DNA from: Asterias rubens
Lineage: Eukaryota; Echinodermata; Asteroidea; Forcipulatida; Asteriidae
Direction of reading: 5' to 3'
NCBI RefSeq assembly: GCF_902459465.1
Contig: NC_047066.1
Coordinates: 19,967,047 to 20,031,046 of the forward strand
DNA: 64,000 nucleotides
The notes under the pieces were generated by a model. The model was not told the DNA's origin, made no database searches, and saw only the letters and a list, made by a program, of their open reading frames with translations. A program made the position numbers and the translations under genes. How positions within the stretch are numbered: the stretch's first letter is position 1; the number at the start of each line of letters is the position of its first letter. This document shows, piece by piece, positions 32,961-45,139 of the stretch.

Positions 32961-35900
32961 TTTCTTCATACTCTTTAGTCCTTCTGGGTTCAGAGAGCAC
33001 AGTCTCAGTCCTTCTGTGATCATAGGGCAAACTCTTAGTACTTCTGTAATCACAGGGTACATTCTTAGTCCTTCTGTTATCAGTGGGCATACTGTTAGTC
33101 CTTCTACGTTCAGAGGACACACTTTCATTCACTTTGTGTTCAGAGGGCAAACTCTTAGTCCTTCTGTGTTCACTGGGCTAAGTCTTGGTCCTTCTGTGCT
33201 TAGACAGCACTATCTTAGGCCTTCTAAGTTCAGAGGGCACACTCTTAGTCCTGTGTTCAGAGGGCACACTCTTGATCCTGTGTTCAGAGGGCACACTCTT
33301 GATCCTCATGGTTTCAGGGGGCAGACACTTAGTCCTTCTGTAATCAGAGGGCAGACTTTTAGTCCTGTGGTCAGAGGGCAAAATCTTGTTCCTCATGGTT
33401 TGAGAGGACAGACTCTTGGTCCTTCTGTAATCAGAGGGCAGGCAGACTTTTAGTCCTTCTGTGGCACAATCTTGGTTTCAGAGGGCTCCATATGCGACCT
33501 TCTGTTTTCAGTGGGGCACACTTTCATTCACTTTGTGTTCAGAGGGCGCACTCTTTGTCCTTCTGTAATCGGGTGGCACGGTTGGCTTGTGCGTAAAGCG
33601 CTCGCCTCTCACCAAGGTGACCCCGGTTCGATTCCCGGTCGGGGCAATATGTGAGTTGAGTTGTGCGTTGGTTCTCTGCTGTGCCACGAGGGTTTCCCAG
33701 ACTATCCGGTTTTCCTCCCTCAGGAAAAAAATCAAACACTTTCGATCTTGGCTGTGCTCCGTGGTCATAATGGGTTGATGTGGCTGGCAGCTGAATGCGC
33801 CCTTGCATGCCTGCTTCTCGAGCACGTTGTAGCCGCGTCCTTCGCAATTCAGCTCTTAGCTGCGAGTAAGGATGATTAGCCCCCCAAATTATTATTATTA
33901 TTATTATTATAATCAAAGGGCACAATCTAATTTCTTCTGTGCAGATGGCACAATCTTAGTCCCTCTGTGTTCAGAGGACTAACTCTTAGTCCTTCTGTGT
34001 TCAGAGTACACAATCTTAGTCTTTCTGGGTTCAGAGGGTATAGTCTTAGTCCTACCATGGTCGGAGGGCAGTCCTACTGTGATCAAAGAGCAGTCCTTCT
34101 GTGATCAGAGGGGCGCACTCTCAGTCCTTCTGTGTCAGAGGGCACACTCTTGGTCCTTCTGACTTCAGAGGGCACACTAGTAGTCCTTCTGTTTGTAGAG
34201 GGCTTACTCTTAGTCCTTCTGTGTTCAGATGGCTGTCTCATGATCTTTCTGTGTTTAGAGGGCACACACTCAGTCCTTCTGTATTCAGAGGGCATTATTT
34301 CAGTCCTTTTGTCAATCTTAATCCTTCTGTGTTCAGAGGGCACAATCATAGTTCTTCTGTTTTCAGAGGGTTCCATCTGGGACCTTCTACGTTCAGAGGA
34401 CACACTTTCATTCACTTTGTGTTCAGAGGGCACACTCTTAGTCCTTCGATAATCAGAGGGCTAACTGTTGTTCCTTCAGTGGTCAGAGGGCACACTCTTA
34501 GTCCTTCTGTGTTCCGAGGGCACAACCTTAGTCCTTCTGTGTTCAGAGGGCTAACTGTTAGTCATTCTTTGTTGGGAGGGCTAACTCTTAGCCTTTCTGC
34601 ATTCAAAGGGCACACTTTCAGTCATTCTGTGATCAGAGGGCACACTCTTAGTCCGTCTGTTTCCACAGGGCTGAGTCGTAGTCATTCGTAGTTCAGCGTG
34701 CACAATCTTAGTCCTTCTGTGTTCAGTGGGCTAACTCTAATAGTCCTTCTTTGGACAGAGGCCAGTTTTTCTGTGATTGGAGAACACTCTCAGTTCTCTT
34801 GTGTCAGAGGGCACAGTTTTAGTCGACTATGTTCAGAGGGCACAATCTTAGTCCTGTGTTCAGAGGGCACAATTATAGTCAGAGGGCACAATTTTAGTCG
34901 ACTGTGTTTAGAAGGCTGATTCTTAGTCATTCTGTGTTCAGAGGGCACACCTTATCAGTCCTTCTGTGTTTACATGGCACAATTTTCCTTCTGTGTTCAG
35001 AGGGCACATTCTTAGTCCTTCTGTGTTCAGGGGGCACATTCTTAGTCCTTCTGTGTTCAGAGGGCACACTCTTGGTTCTTCTGTGTTCAGAGGGCACAAT
35101 CTTAGTCCTTCTGTGTTCAGAGGGCACACTCTTAGTCCTGTGTTCAGAGGGCACATTCTTAGTCCTTCTGTGTTCAGGGGGCCAATCTTAGTCCTTCTGT
35201 GTTCAGGGGGCACATTCTTAGTCCTTCTGTGTTCAGAGGGCACATTCTTAGTCCTTCTGTGCAGATGGCACAATCTTAGTCCTTCTGTGTTCAGAGGGCA
35301 CATCTTAGTCCTTCTGTGTTCAGAGGGCTAACTCTTAGTCCTGTGTCCAGAGGGCTAACTTGTAGTCATTCTGTGTTCAGAGTGCACAATTGTAGTCCTT
35401 TTGTTTTTAGAGGGCTCCATCTGGGACCTTCTGTGCTCAGAGGGCACAATTTCATTCACTCTGTGTTCAGAGGGCACACTCTTAGTCCTTCTGTAATCAG
35501 AGGGCACACTCTTAGTCCTTCAGTGTTCAGAGGGCACAATTTTAGTCATTCTGTGTTCATTGGGCTAACTCTTAGTCCTTCTGTGTTCAGAGGCCACATC
35601 TTAGTCCTTCTGTGTTCAGAGGGCGAACTCTTAGTCCTGTGTCCAGAGGGCTAACTTGTAGTCATTCTGTGTTCAGAGTGCACAATCGTAGTCCTTTTGT
35701 TTTTAGAGGGCTCCATCTGGGACCTTCTGTGTTCAGAGAGCACACTTTCAATCACTCTGGGCACACTCTTAGGCCTTCTGTAATCAGAGGGCTAACTCTT
35801 ATTCCTTCACTGTTCAGAGGGCAGACTTAGTCCTTCTGTGTTCATAGGGCTCACCCTTAGTTCTTCTGTAATAAGAGGGCTTACTCTGAGTCCTTCTGTG

Positions 35901-37915
35901 TTAAGAGGGCTATCGCGTGGTCTGTCTGTGTTTAGAGAGCACACTCTCAGTCCTTCTGTATTCAGAGGTCATTATTACAGTCCTTCTGTGCAGAGGGCAC
36001 GATCTTAGTCCTTCTGTGTTCAGAGGGCTAACTCTCAGTCCTTCTGTCATAAGACGGCACAATCTTAGTTCTTCTGTGTTCAGAGGGCTTAGTCTTAGTC
36101 CTTCTGTTTTCAGAGGGCTCCATCTGGGACCTTCTGTAATCAGAGGGCACAATCTAAGTCCTGCTGTGGTCAGAGGGCACAATCTTATTCCGTCTGTGTT
36201 CAGAGGGAACAATCTTAGTCTGTCTGTGCCAAGAGGGCACACTCTTAGTCCTTCTGTGTTCAGAGGACACAATCTTAGTCCTTTTGTGTTCAGAGGGCCA
36301 ACTCACAGTCCTTTAGTCATAAAAGGGCACAATTATAGTCAGTCTTCGTGCAGAGGGCTAACTCTTGGCCCTTCTGTGTTCAGAGGGCACAATCCTAGTC
36401 CTTCTATGTTCAGTAGAGGGCTACCTCTTAGTCCTTCTGTGTTCAGAAGGCACAATCTTAGTTCTTCTAGGTTCAGAGGGTATAGTTTTAGTTCTCTTGT
36501 GGTCAGAGGGCAGTCCTTCTGTGATCAAACGGCAGTCCTGTGATCAGAGGGGCACACTCTCGCTCCTTCTGTGTCAAAGGGCTAACTCTTGGTCCTTCTG
36601 TGTTCATTGGCACAATCTTAGTCCTTCTGTGTTTAGAGGGCTAACTTTTAATGTTGTGTTCAGAGGGCACACTCTCAGTCTTTCAGTGTTCAGCGGACAG
36701 TTTTATTCGACTGTGTTCACAGGGCACAATCTTAGTCCTTCTGTGGTCAGAGGGCTAACTTTTAATGTTGTGTTCAGAGGGCACACTTTCAGTGTTCAGC
36801 GGACAGTTTTGTTCGACTGTGTTCAGAGGGCACAATCTTAGTCCTTCTGTGCAAATGGCACACCTTAGTTATTCTGTGATCAGAGGGCAGACTCTTAGTC
36901 CTTCTATGATCAGAGGGCACACTATCAGTCCTTCTGTGTTTAGAGGGCACAGTGTTAGTCCTTTTGTTTTCAGAAGGCTAACTCTTAGTCCTTCTTTGTT
37001 CACAGGGCACACTCCCAGTCCTGTGATCAGAGGGCACATTCTTAGTCCTTCTGTTTTTAGAGGGCACACTCTTAGTTCTTCTGTAATCGGAGGGCACACT
37101 CTTAGTCCTTCTGTAATCGGAGGGCACACTCTTAGTCCTTCTGTTTTCAGAGGGCACACTCTTAGTTCTTCTGTAATCGGAGAGCACACTCTTAGTCCTT
37201 CTGTTTTCAGAGGGCACACTCTTAGTCCTTCTGTAATCGGAGGGCACACTCTTAGTCCTTCTGTTTTCAGAGGGCACACTCTTAGTTGTTCTGTAATCGG
37301 AGGGCACACTCTTAGTCCTTCTGTGTTCAGAGGGCTTATTCTTAGTCCTTCTGTGTTCAGAGGGCACACTCTTAGTCCTTCTGTGATCATCAGAGGGCAC
37401 ACTCTTAGTTCTTCTGTAATCGGAGGGCACACTCTTAGTCCTTCTGTGTTCAGAGGGCACATTCTTAGTCCTTCTGTGTTCAGAGGGCACACTCTTAGTC
37501 CTTCTGTGCATAGGGCTTATTCTTAGTCCTTCTGTGTTCAGAGGGCACACTCTCAGTCCTTCTGTGATCAGAGGGCACACTCTTAGTCCTTCTGTGATCA
37601 TCAGAGGGCACACTCTTAGTTCTTCTGTGTTCAGAGGGCACATTCTTAGTCCTTCTGTGTTCAGAGGGCACATTCTTAGTCCTGTGATCAGAGGGCACAC
37701 TCTTAGTTCTTCTGTAATCGGAGGGCACACTCTTAGTCCTGTGATTAGAGGGCACAATCTTAGTTCTTCTGTAATCGGAGGGCACTGTTAGAGGGCACCC
37801 TCTCTTTCCCTCTGTGTTCATAGGGCACACTCTTAAACCTTCTCTAAACAGATAGCATATTCTCAGTCCTTCTGTGGACAAAGGGCTTACTCTAAGTCCT
37901 TCTGTATTTTTCTGT
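32960..37915. repeat. 30-bp minisatellite array, about 5 kb
   Basis: Unit TTCAGAGGGCACACTCTTAG plus TCCTTCTGTG, about 150 copies with variants (GTAATCGG, GTTTTCAG, GTGATCAG, GGGCTAACTC). Because 30 is a multiple of 3, both strands show long open frames with 10-residue repeats such as RGHTLSPSVF and PSEHRRTKSV (up to 253 and 259 codons). Between about 37040 and 37300 two unit variants alternate, giving a 60-bp higher-order repeat. Interrupted by a SINE at 33571-33909. No initiation context, splice structure or non-repeat domain supports a protein. Confidence 0.93.
33571..33909 (+). mobile_element. tRNA-derived SINE inside the 30-bp array
   Basis: Near-identical to 28178-28527 (same body, a 3-bp TTC difference near CTGCTTCTCGA). 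Flanked by TAATC at 33566-33570 and 33910-33914. Array sequence resumes on the other side, so the array is older than the insertion. Confidence 0.9.
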
Positions 37916-38219
37916 ACATCAGTAGGGGGTAATGCTTGCGTGTGTAATTGTTAGCAATATTGTAACTGGCTTTAGTTAAAGTATGCATAAGTAGTGGCTC
38001 TAGAAGTATTTGTTTGTAAAACTGTACCAATTGACTGTTAAATGTTTTTATTATTTTCGGTAATAAATAAGATTTGTAAAAAAGTGAAACGATGGTTGCA
38101 GCGTTAGTCGGGCAGACTTAAAGTCATTAAGAGTTAGATATATCGCCGTAAATTTTAAAAGGCTCATCTCGTATAAAATGAGCCGATTATATATTACCGA
38201 AATTACAAGAGTATTACAA

Positions 38220-39530
38220 TACATGTATTTAAATTTAAATAGTATATCAAATGTACACAAAAACTAAATCACAGATGATAAAAATGCAGGAGAAACTATA
38301 CTGGGGATATAAATTTAAACAGGGGGGGGGGGTCAAACAATGAATAAACAATTATAAATCTTGAGCTTTAAAAAAATGCTGATGTTATAACAAAAAAATT
38401 ATGATTTGTAGTTAGGTAGCGTTATTTTACAAAAAAATGAATGTTATATATATCAAATTTAAACAAAAAATTAATATACAAAGTACGCGCTACCAAATGT
38501 GTGTTATTTATGATGTGCTTTTACCAAATAAATGTATAATATATCAAATTACACAAAAAAATTCATCACATATAAAATGAATCTTGGAGTAAGCTATAGA
38601 CACTGTTGGGGGGGGGGTATCAATGTAACCACACAATTACCAATGTAGGGGAATCAAAACAAAATATGCGTTTATACCAATTCTGACGTCATTTTACAAC
38701 AAGTTTTTGATGTGTAGTTAGGAAGTATAATTTTACCAAATAAGTATATGATATATCAAATTTACCAAAAATTTAATCACATAAAATGAATCTTGAAGGC
38801 TATATACACTGGGGGTATCATCATAACCACACAATTAAATGTAATTTTACCAAATAAATGTAAGGGTAATTAACAATTAACAAAACAAAATATGCGTTTA
38901 TACAAATTCTGATGTTACAATTTATGATGTGTAGTTAGGAAATGTAGTTTTACCATATAAATGTACAATGTATCAAATATAACAAAAACTAAATCACATA
39001 ATGAATATTGGAGAAAACTATAAACACTGGAGGGGGGGGTATCAATGTAACCACACCATTACAAATGAGGGGGGATCAAACAAGGAATTAACAATACAAA
39101 ATATGCGTTTATACAAATTCTGATGTTACAATTTATGATGTGTAGTTAGGAAGTGTAATTTTACCCAAAATATATAATATATCAAATTAAAGAAAAACTA
39201 AATCACATATAAAATTAATATTGGAGAAAACTATAAACACCGGGGGGGGGGGGGGGGTATTAATGTAACCACACAATTACAAATATGGGGAAATCAAACA
39301 AGGAATTAACGATACAAAATATGCGTTTTTACAAATTCTGATGTTACAATTATGATGTGTAGTTAGGAAGTGTAATTTTACCAAACAAATGTATAATATA
39401 TCAAATTTAATATAAAACTAAATCACATAAAAGGAATTTTGGAGAAACATGTACACACTGGGAGGGGGGGGGGTATAAACTTAATTACGCAATTATAAAT
39501 GTGTGGGATCAAACAGATATATAACATTTA
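38220..39530. repeat. AT-rich tandem repeat of about 215 bp, six copies
   Basis: Each copy has TATCAAATT, AAACTAAATCACATA, a G homopolymer followed by GTATCAATGTAACCACAC, and ATATGCGTTTATACAAATTC. G tracts at about 38320, 38607, 38811 (short), 39027, 39242 and 39463 mark the period. No coding content. Confidence 0.85.
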
Positions 39531-39989
39531 TTAAGTATCCGTATAAAAAAATACTGTGTTTTGATTTGATTTCTTATAAAATGGCGCAGCAGCGATGAGT
39601 GTAAATTAAGATGTTATGTGCAATCGAAATAACCCGTGCGAAAAAGCAACCTCGTTTCAGAAAATGTATCATGTAATTACGCGAACTGTGATCAGAAAAT
39701 AAAGACATTGTTATCTCAGTTGCAGTGAATTTAGTTAAATTTGTGGATGAAATAGTTAAAAGTATGTATATAAGGAATGCAATATTGTTATGTACTTTAC
39801 TGAGGTATATTTGATAGATGTTAAAAGGTGTAATAGTTGACATATATACACTGGCAAGAAGACGCTATTTGCGGGTGCTAAATATTGTTTATCGAATCAA
39901 TCATTTGTGCAAGCAGGTTCGCAATTTTTAACTGGTTACGCCAACGGCAAAAGTGTACTGTGTTGTCTTTAAAGGGTTGTCGCAAATTG

Positions 39990-40335
39990 CAAAGTTAGTT
40001 TTAAGCGCTACACTGCGAATACTTAATTATTTGAATACATCAAATTTGTTACTTTAAAGTTAACCTAGTGATAGTTACTTTGATGTGTAGACTTAAGTTA
40101 GTTTTAAGCGCTGTTAATACAATAATTACACTGCGAATACTTAATTATTTGAATACATAAAATTTGTTACTTTAAAGTTAACCTAGTGATAGTTACTTTG
40201 ATGTGTAGACTTAAGTTAGTTTTAAGCGCTGTTAATAGAATAATTACACTGCGAATACTTAATTATTTGAATACATCAAATATGTTACTTTAAAGTTAAC
40301 GTAGTGACAGTTACTTTGATGTGTAGACTTAATCG
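39990..40335. repeat. 118-bp tandem repeat, three copies
   Basis: Unit from AAGTTAGTTTTAAGCGCT through CACTGCGAATACTTAATTA to ACTTTGATGTGTAGACTTA, very similar between copies; the first is shorter by about 18 bp. Confidence 0.9.
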
Positions 40336-40555
40336 TATATACTTTTTACTTGTTAACATAGTCTAGCATTTATGTTAGTTATTTTGTTCTACAATTAAAG
40401 TATTTTTTAACACCCACAAACAATTCTCTTTTTTCTTTTTCTCTTCATGCTCATGCTAAGGTCAAAGGTCATAAGTCTCATCTCATTTAAATTTTGTATT
40501 TTTTTTTACCCATCCATCCTAAGGTTTAAATATTAGTTCCGAGCAAATTTTTTCA

Positions 40556-40757
40556 AGAGCTGCCGTAGCGCAGCGGGCTAGCTCACAGCCCCCGGAATCC
40601 TGGGGCTGTGAGCCGGGTGGGTTCAAATCCTCTCCAGGACCTTTTTACCATTAAAATAAAGAATTTTTTTTAAATTCTAGTAAAAATGGGTAGGGCTTGA
40701 ACCGGGGACCTTCCGCTCTGTAGTCTCTGGCCTTCACCGCTGTGCTACGAGCTGTTA
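40556..40757. mobile_element. Inverted pair of tRNA-like sequences
   Basis: At 40556-40640 (+) GCCGTAGCGCAGCGGGCTAG and GGGTTCAAATCC are spaced like A and B boxes, with a long anticodon-like stem (CACAGCCCC/GGGGCTGTG). At 40685-40757 (-) CGTAGCACAGCGGTGAAGG and GGTTCAAGCCC form a second one facing the first. Acceptor ends do not pair, so they are not functional tRNA genes. Confidence 0.5.
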
Positions 40758-41219
40758 TGAAAATCTAACGGTTTTTGGAGTGATGAATGTACCGCATTTG
40801 GACTTAGAAAATTTTTCACAATTTTTTCACCAAAAAGTTTTGCCTTGCTCGAGCCTTGGATTTCTAGCTGATCTGAGGGTTGACCAAGGGCCTTGGGGCT
40901 CTGAGTCGAGGGGAGGGAGTGCTATATGGCAGTCACTTGGGTTGGGCAGCTGGAGGGGCCAGAGGCTGGGAGTTTGCTGGGCAGGTAGTCAGATGGGCTG
41001 GGGTGATGGACTAATAGCAGTCAGCTAGGGGGTTGAGTTGATTGGACTGATGAAGGCTTGGGGTGAGGGTAAGGATAGTGGCCATAGGATAGGGGTAGCT
41101 GAGAAGTCAGTTAGCCATTGGGGTAAGCTCGTTGGATTTTAACGTGGGATATGGAGTAATATTCATCATGCTGGGGTTGGGTATTTTTCTGTAGTGTCTA
41201 TTTGATTTAATGGGACAAA

Positions 41220-42565
41220 TTTAAATGTATCTTGTAGTAAAGCTATGAATAGGTGGTAATAATGAGTTATGGTATAATGGGTTCACGGGACTGCTCCAAG
41301 AATTGACTAAAGGGGAATTTCAACTTGTTTTAAAGTATTGTAGGATATTGGTCACTATTCAAACGAGTTTAAAGGTATATGTTCTGTAGTGAAGGGCTGT
41401 ATTGGTATTAAGAACATTTTAAAGGTATTTAATGATTTATGGTATTATTGGTTCAAAAGACTACTCTATATGGCGGAATTGACTTAAAGGGAAATTTCAA
41501 CTTGTTTTAAAGTATTGCAGGATATTCGTCACTATTCAAACGAGTTTAAAGGTGTATGTTTTGTAGTGAAGGGCTGTATTGGTGTTAAGAACATTTTAAA
41601 GGTATTTAATGATTTATGGTATTATTGGTTCAAAAGACTACTCTATATGGCGGAATTGACTTAAAGGGAAATTTCAACTTGTTTTAAAGTATTGCAGGAT
41701 ATTCGTCACTATTCAAACGAGTTTAAAGGTGTATGTTTTGTAGTGCGGGCTGTATTGGTGGTTAGAAGATTTCAAAGGTATTAAATGATTTATGGTATTA
41801 TTGGTTCAAAAGACTACTCTATATGGCGGAATTGACTTAAAGGGACAGTTCAAATTATTTTAAAGGCTTTTATTTTACAATAAACAAATTTAAAGGCGTG
41901 CTTTTAAATGTATTCAACTCAAACTATTTTAAAGGGCCTTTTAGTTTAAAAACAAATTTAAAGGTACATTATGTAGTGAAGTGATTATTGGGTGGTTAAT
42001 AGGGTTTTTAAATGTATGAAATGATTATTGGGTGGTTAATAGGGTTTTTAAATGTATGAAATGATTTATGGGTTCATAAGACTACTCGTTATGGCGGATA
42101 TTGCGGAATTTACTTAAAGGGACAGTTCAAACTCTTTTAAAGGAATTTCTTTTTACAATAAACAAGTTTAAAGGCATGTTTTTAAACATATTCACTGGAT
42201 TATTGTAATGTGGGTTCATGAGACTACTATTTATGGTTGATTTGACTTAAAGGAGAAGTTAAAACGATTTAAAGGGCCTTTAATTTTAAAGGTACAATTT
42301 GTAGTGAAGTGATTATTGGGTGGTTCAGAAGGTTTTTAAATGTATTAAATGATTTATGGTTTTATGGGATCATATGAATACTCAATATGGCGGAATTGAC
42401 TTAAAGGGACAGTTCAAATTATTTTAAAGGCATTTTTTTTTACAATAAACAAATTTAAAGGCATAAATAAGGTTTTTAAAGGAGAATTTCAAACTATTTT
42501 AAAGGACCTTTCACTTTTAAAACAAATTTAAAGGTATTTTTTAGTGTATGGTTTTTGTAGAGAAG
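41220..42565. repeat. Tandem repeat of about 177 bp, diverging rightward
   Basis: Units contain AATGATTTATGGTATTATTG, ACTACTCTATATGGCGGAAT, TTGACTTAAAGGG and several TTTAAAGG boxes. AATGATTTAT recurs at 41431, 41608 and 41784. Later copies are rearranged and shorter. No gene. Confidence 0.85.
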
Positions 42566-43078
42566 TGTAGTTGTGGTTTTGGGTAGGGTCAAAACGAGTT
42601 TTCTTAAAATAAAGACTGTTTTTCTTTGTATTGCGTAACAAAACTATAACACATTACTTGCACATACAATAAGGAATTCAAGGCATATTTCTTCTGCTAA
42701 ATTTATAGAATCATTTTATTTGACTCAACACTAAATATATTCTCAATAATACAAATTTAACATTATTAGTATAGAAACAATAAATTTACTGTAATTGAAC
42801 AAGCCTTATTGTTTACAACGTTCTTTCAGTTTCTTTAAACTACACTACTAAACTGTTTTGCCCGCTAATAGTTTGACACAGATTTTGTAGACTTTTGAAC
42901 TCCTTTTTTTTTTCATTTAGTGAAACTTCTTCTAGATATTAATTTGTTTGGGATTTTTTTAAAGTACGCTTTCTTTAGAACATTCTTGAAAAAAAAGAAA
43001 TTATTGCTTTTTGATCTATTTTCTGAATCTGTGAATTTTTCAACAGTGTAGGTGTCAAGGAACTATACCAAAATGTAA
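42566..43078. other. AT-rich intergenic, nothing recognised
   Basis: No ORF or repeat end supported. Confidence 0.6.
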
Positions 43079-43080
43079 TA

Positions 43081-43489
43081 TAGGTTTTCTCGGTCAATTT
43101 CGGAAAATGAGCAGCCAATTAAACCAACAAGCGATTCTATTTCGTGCGAAATCGAATGCTACTGAAAAGGGTAATTCGATTTTGTTTTATGCTTAGTCAT
43201 ATGTAATGTTGTGTCATTCGATTTAACAAAATAATCATTCAATTTAACAATTCATCAAAGCAGCATTCAAATTCACAGACGCTTCTTTAGGCGTGTGTGT
43301 CACAAAAAGAATGACGATACACTAAATTGAACAGAGTGCTAAAGGAATCTGACTTGACTCAAAATGAAATTGAATGACACAATTCTGAATTTGAAATGCA
43401 GTAACAACTGGAGAGGCAAAACAGCTTTAATTCGAACGCATGAAACTGAAATTGGCTGCTCATTTTCTGAATTTGACCGAGAAAACCTA
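43081..43489. mobile_element. MITE with 42-bp TIRs and TA target (409 bp)
   Basis: TAGGTTTTCTCGGTCAATTT (continuing CGGAAAATGAGCAGCCAATT) is matched by the inverse at the right end, AATTGGCTGCTCATTTTCTG (continuing AATTTGACCGAGAAAACCTA). TA flanks both ends. Internal CATTCGATTT words repeat. A TA duplication points to Tc1/mariner-type mobilisation; no transposase inside. Confidence 0.85.
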
Positions 43490-43984
43490 TATTCCAAATT
43501 TTTGTTTTCCTTCATAGTTTTTGAGTTCGGTTAATCAAAATGACACCTATCGTTTTGGTTATAATGCAACTACCTTACTTGTCTACCTTTTTAAATAGCA
43601 CAATATTTACAACATACCACTTACAATAATTAACTGTGTACATGTAGTACCAGCAATAAAAAATTCAACATTAGACCCAGGGACCGTTTTGAGGTTTCTA
43701 TGTCACCTTAGAGAACATTTTCTCTAGATTCTGATGAAAATGAAATGTTGCCAAGAACATTGTAAACTTTAAAGAAAGCACAAACAAAATGCCTTCTCAG
43801 TGTAGTTCAAGTTCAGTGTCCGAACCATTCAAAATTTGAACCTACAGACCCGGCCATATCTCCCCTGCTCAAGGCCTTGAATATTAAAGAAAATAAACGC
43901 ATCGAGGTAACATATTGGGTACAAAAAAATTCATTATGCCCTTGTCAATCAATGTTGACTTTGTATCTAAATAACTTCCTTATC

Positions 43985-44515
43985 ATCAAAGACACCTGAC
44001 ACCTTTAGTATATTGTAAAAGACCAGTATTCTCACTTGGTGTATCCCAACATATGCATTAACTTAGAAATCTGTGAAAATTGGACTTAATTGGTCATCAA
44101 ATTTGTGCACAAACTTGTGTGCTTTAAGATGCCTTATAAAAGGCTTCAGTCTTTTAATATTTTAGTCAGAAGTTACCTCTTTCTCAAAAACTGTTACTTC
44201 AGGGGGAGCCATTTCTAAAAGTGTTTTTGTTTACTGTCCACAGCTCTCCATAGCTCATTACAAAGTAAGTTTTTATGCTGGAAGTTGCAAGAAAATAAAG
44301 AAAGAAACACTCTTTGCACAAACTGGTGCGCTTTCAGATGCCTAATAAAAGGCTTCAGGCCTGAAGTCTTTAATTATTTGAGTAAGAATTACCTCTTTCT
44401 CGAAAACTATGTTACTTGAGAGGGTGCTGTTTCTCACAATGTTTACTCCTATCAACAGCTCCCCATTGCTAACAATTATTTTGAGTAATTAAAAATGGTG
44501 TCAAGTGCCTTTTAT
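43985..44515. mobile_element. MITE family B, diverged and rearranged copy 6
   Basis: Starts with a weak match (ACACCTGACACCTTTAG) and ends GGTGTCAAGTGCCTTTTA. The middle (GAAAGAAACAC through ACCTCTTTCTC) is present twice, indicating internal duplication. Confidence 0.65.
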
Positions 44516-44665
44516 TAAATATATGTAAATCAAATTCAAGTTTTAATAAAAAACACATGAAACTTGAATTGCATCAAATTAGATTTGCCTAAAGATACGA
44601 TTCAAACTTGAATGAATGAATGCTTTCAGTCATGAAAGATGTGAAATGTTCAGCAAAAATTATAA

Positions 44666-45042
44666 AGGCAGTGGACACTATCAGTAATTGTCAAATACTA
44701 GTCTTCACAGTTGGTGTATCTCAACATATGCATAAAATAACTAACCTGTGAAAATTTGAGCTCAATCAGTCATCAAGTTGCGAGATAATAATGAAAGAAG
44801 AAAACACCCTTGTCACACGAAGTTCCATGCGTTTAGATGGTTGATTTTGAGACCTCAAGCTCTAAATCTGAGGTCTTGAAATCAAATTCTTGGAAAATTA
44901 CTTCTTTCTCGAAACTATGGCACTTCAGAGGGAGCCGTTTCTCACAATGTTTTATACCATCAACCCTTCCCCATTACTCGTCACCAAGAACGATCTTATG
45001 CTAATAATTATTTTGAGTAATTACCAATAGTGTCCACTGCCT
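44666..45042. mobile_element. MITE family B, copy 7 (377 bp)
   Basis: Ends AGGCAGTGGACACTATCAGT and ACCAATAGTGTCCACTGCCT. Left flank ATAA, right flank TTAA (45043-45046). It lies about 100 bp downstream of the stop of the minus-strand gene ending at 45140. Confidence 0.9.
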
Positions 45043-45139
45043 TTAATACTAGTTACATGGAATAGTTCAATAATTTAATAAATGGAATTTTAAACGATGA
45101 CTTTTATATAAAACAAATGGTGTTAATAAAAACATGTTT

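Noticed and set aside
36765-37757. Long decapeptide-repeat ORFs on both strands (253 and 259 codons)
   Set aside because: Both follow from the 30-bp minisatellite; equal openness on both strands argues against coding.
40556-40640. Functional tRNA gene
   Set aside because: A and B boxes are present, but the acceptor stem does not pair and the anticodon stem is too long.
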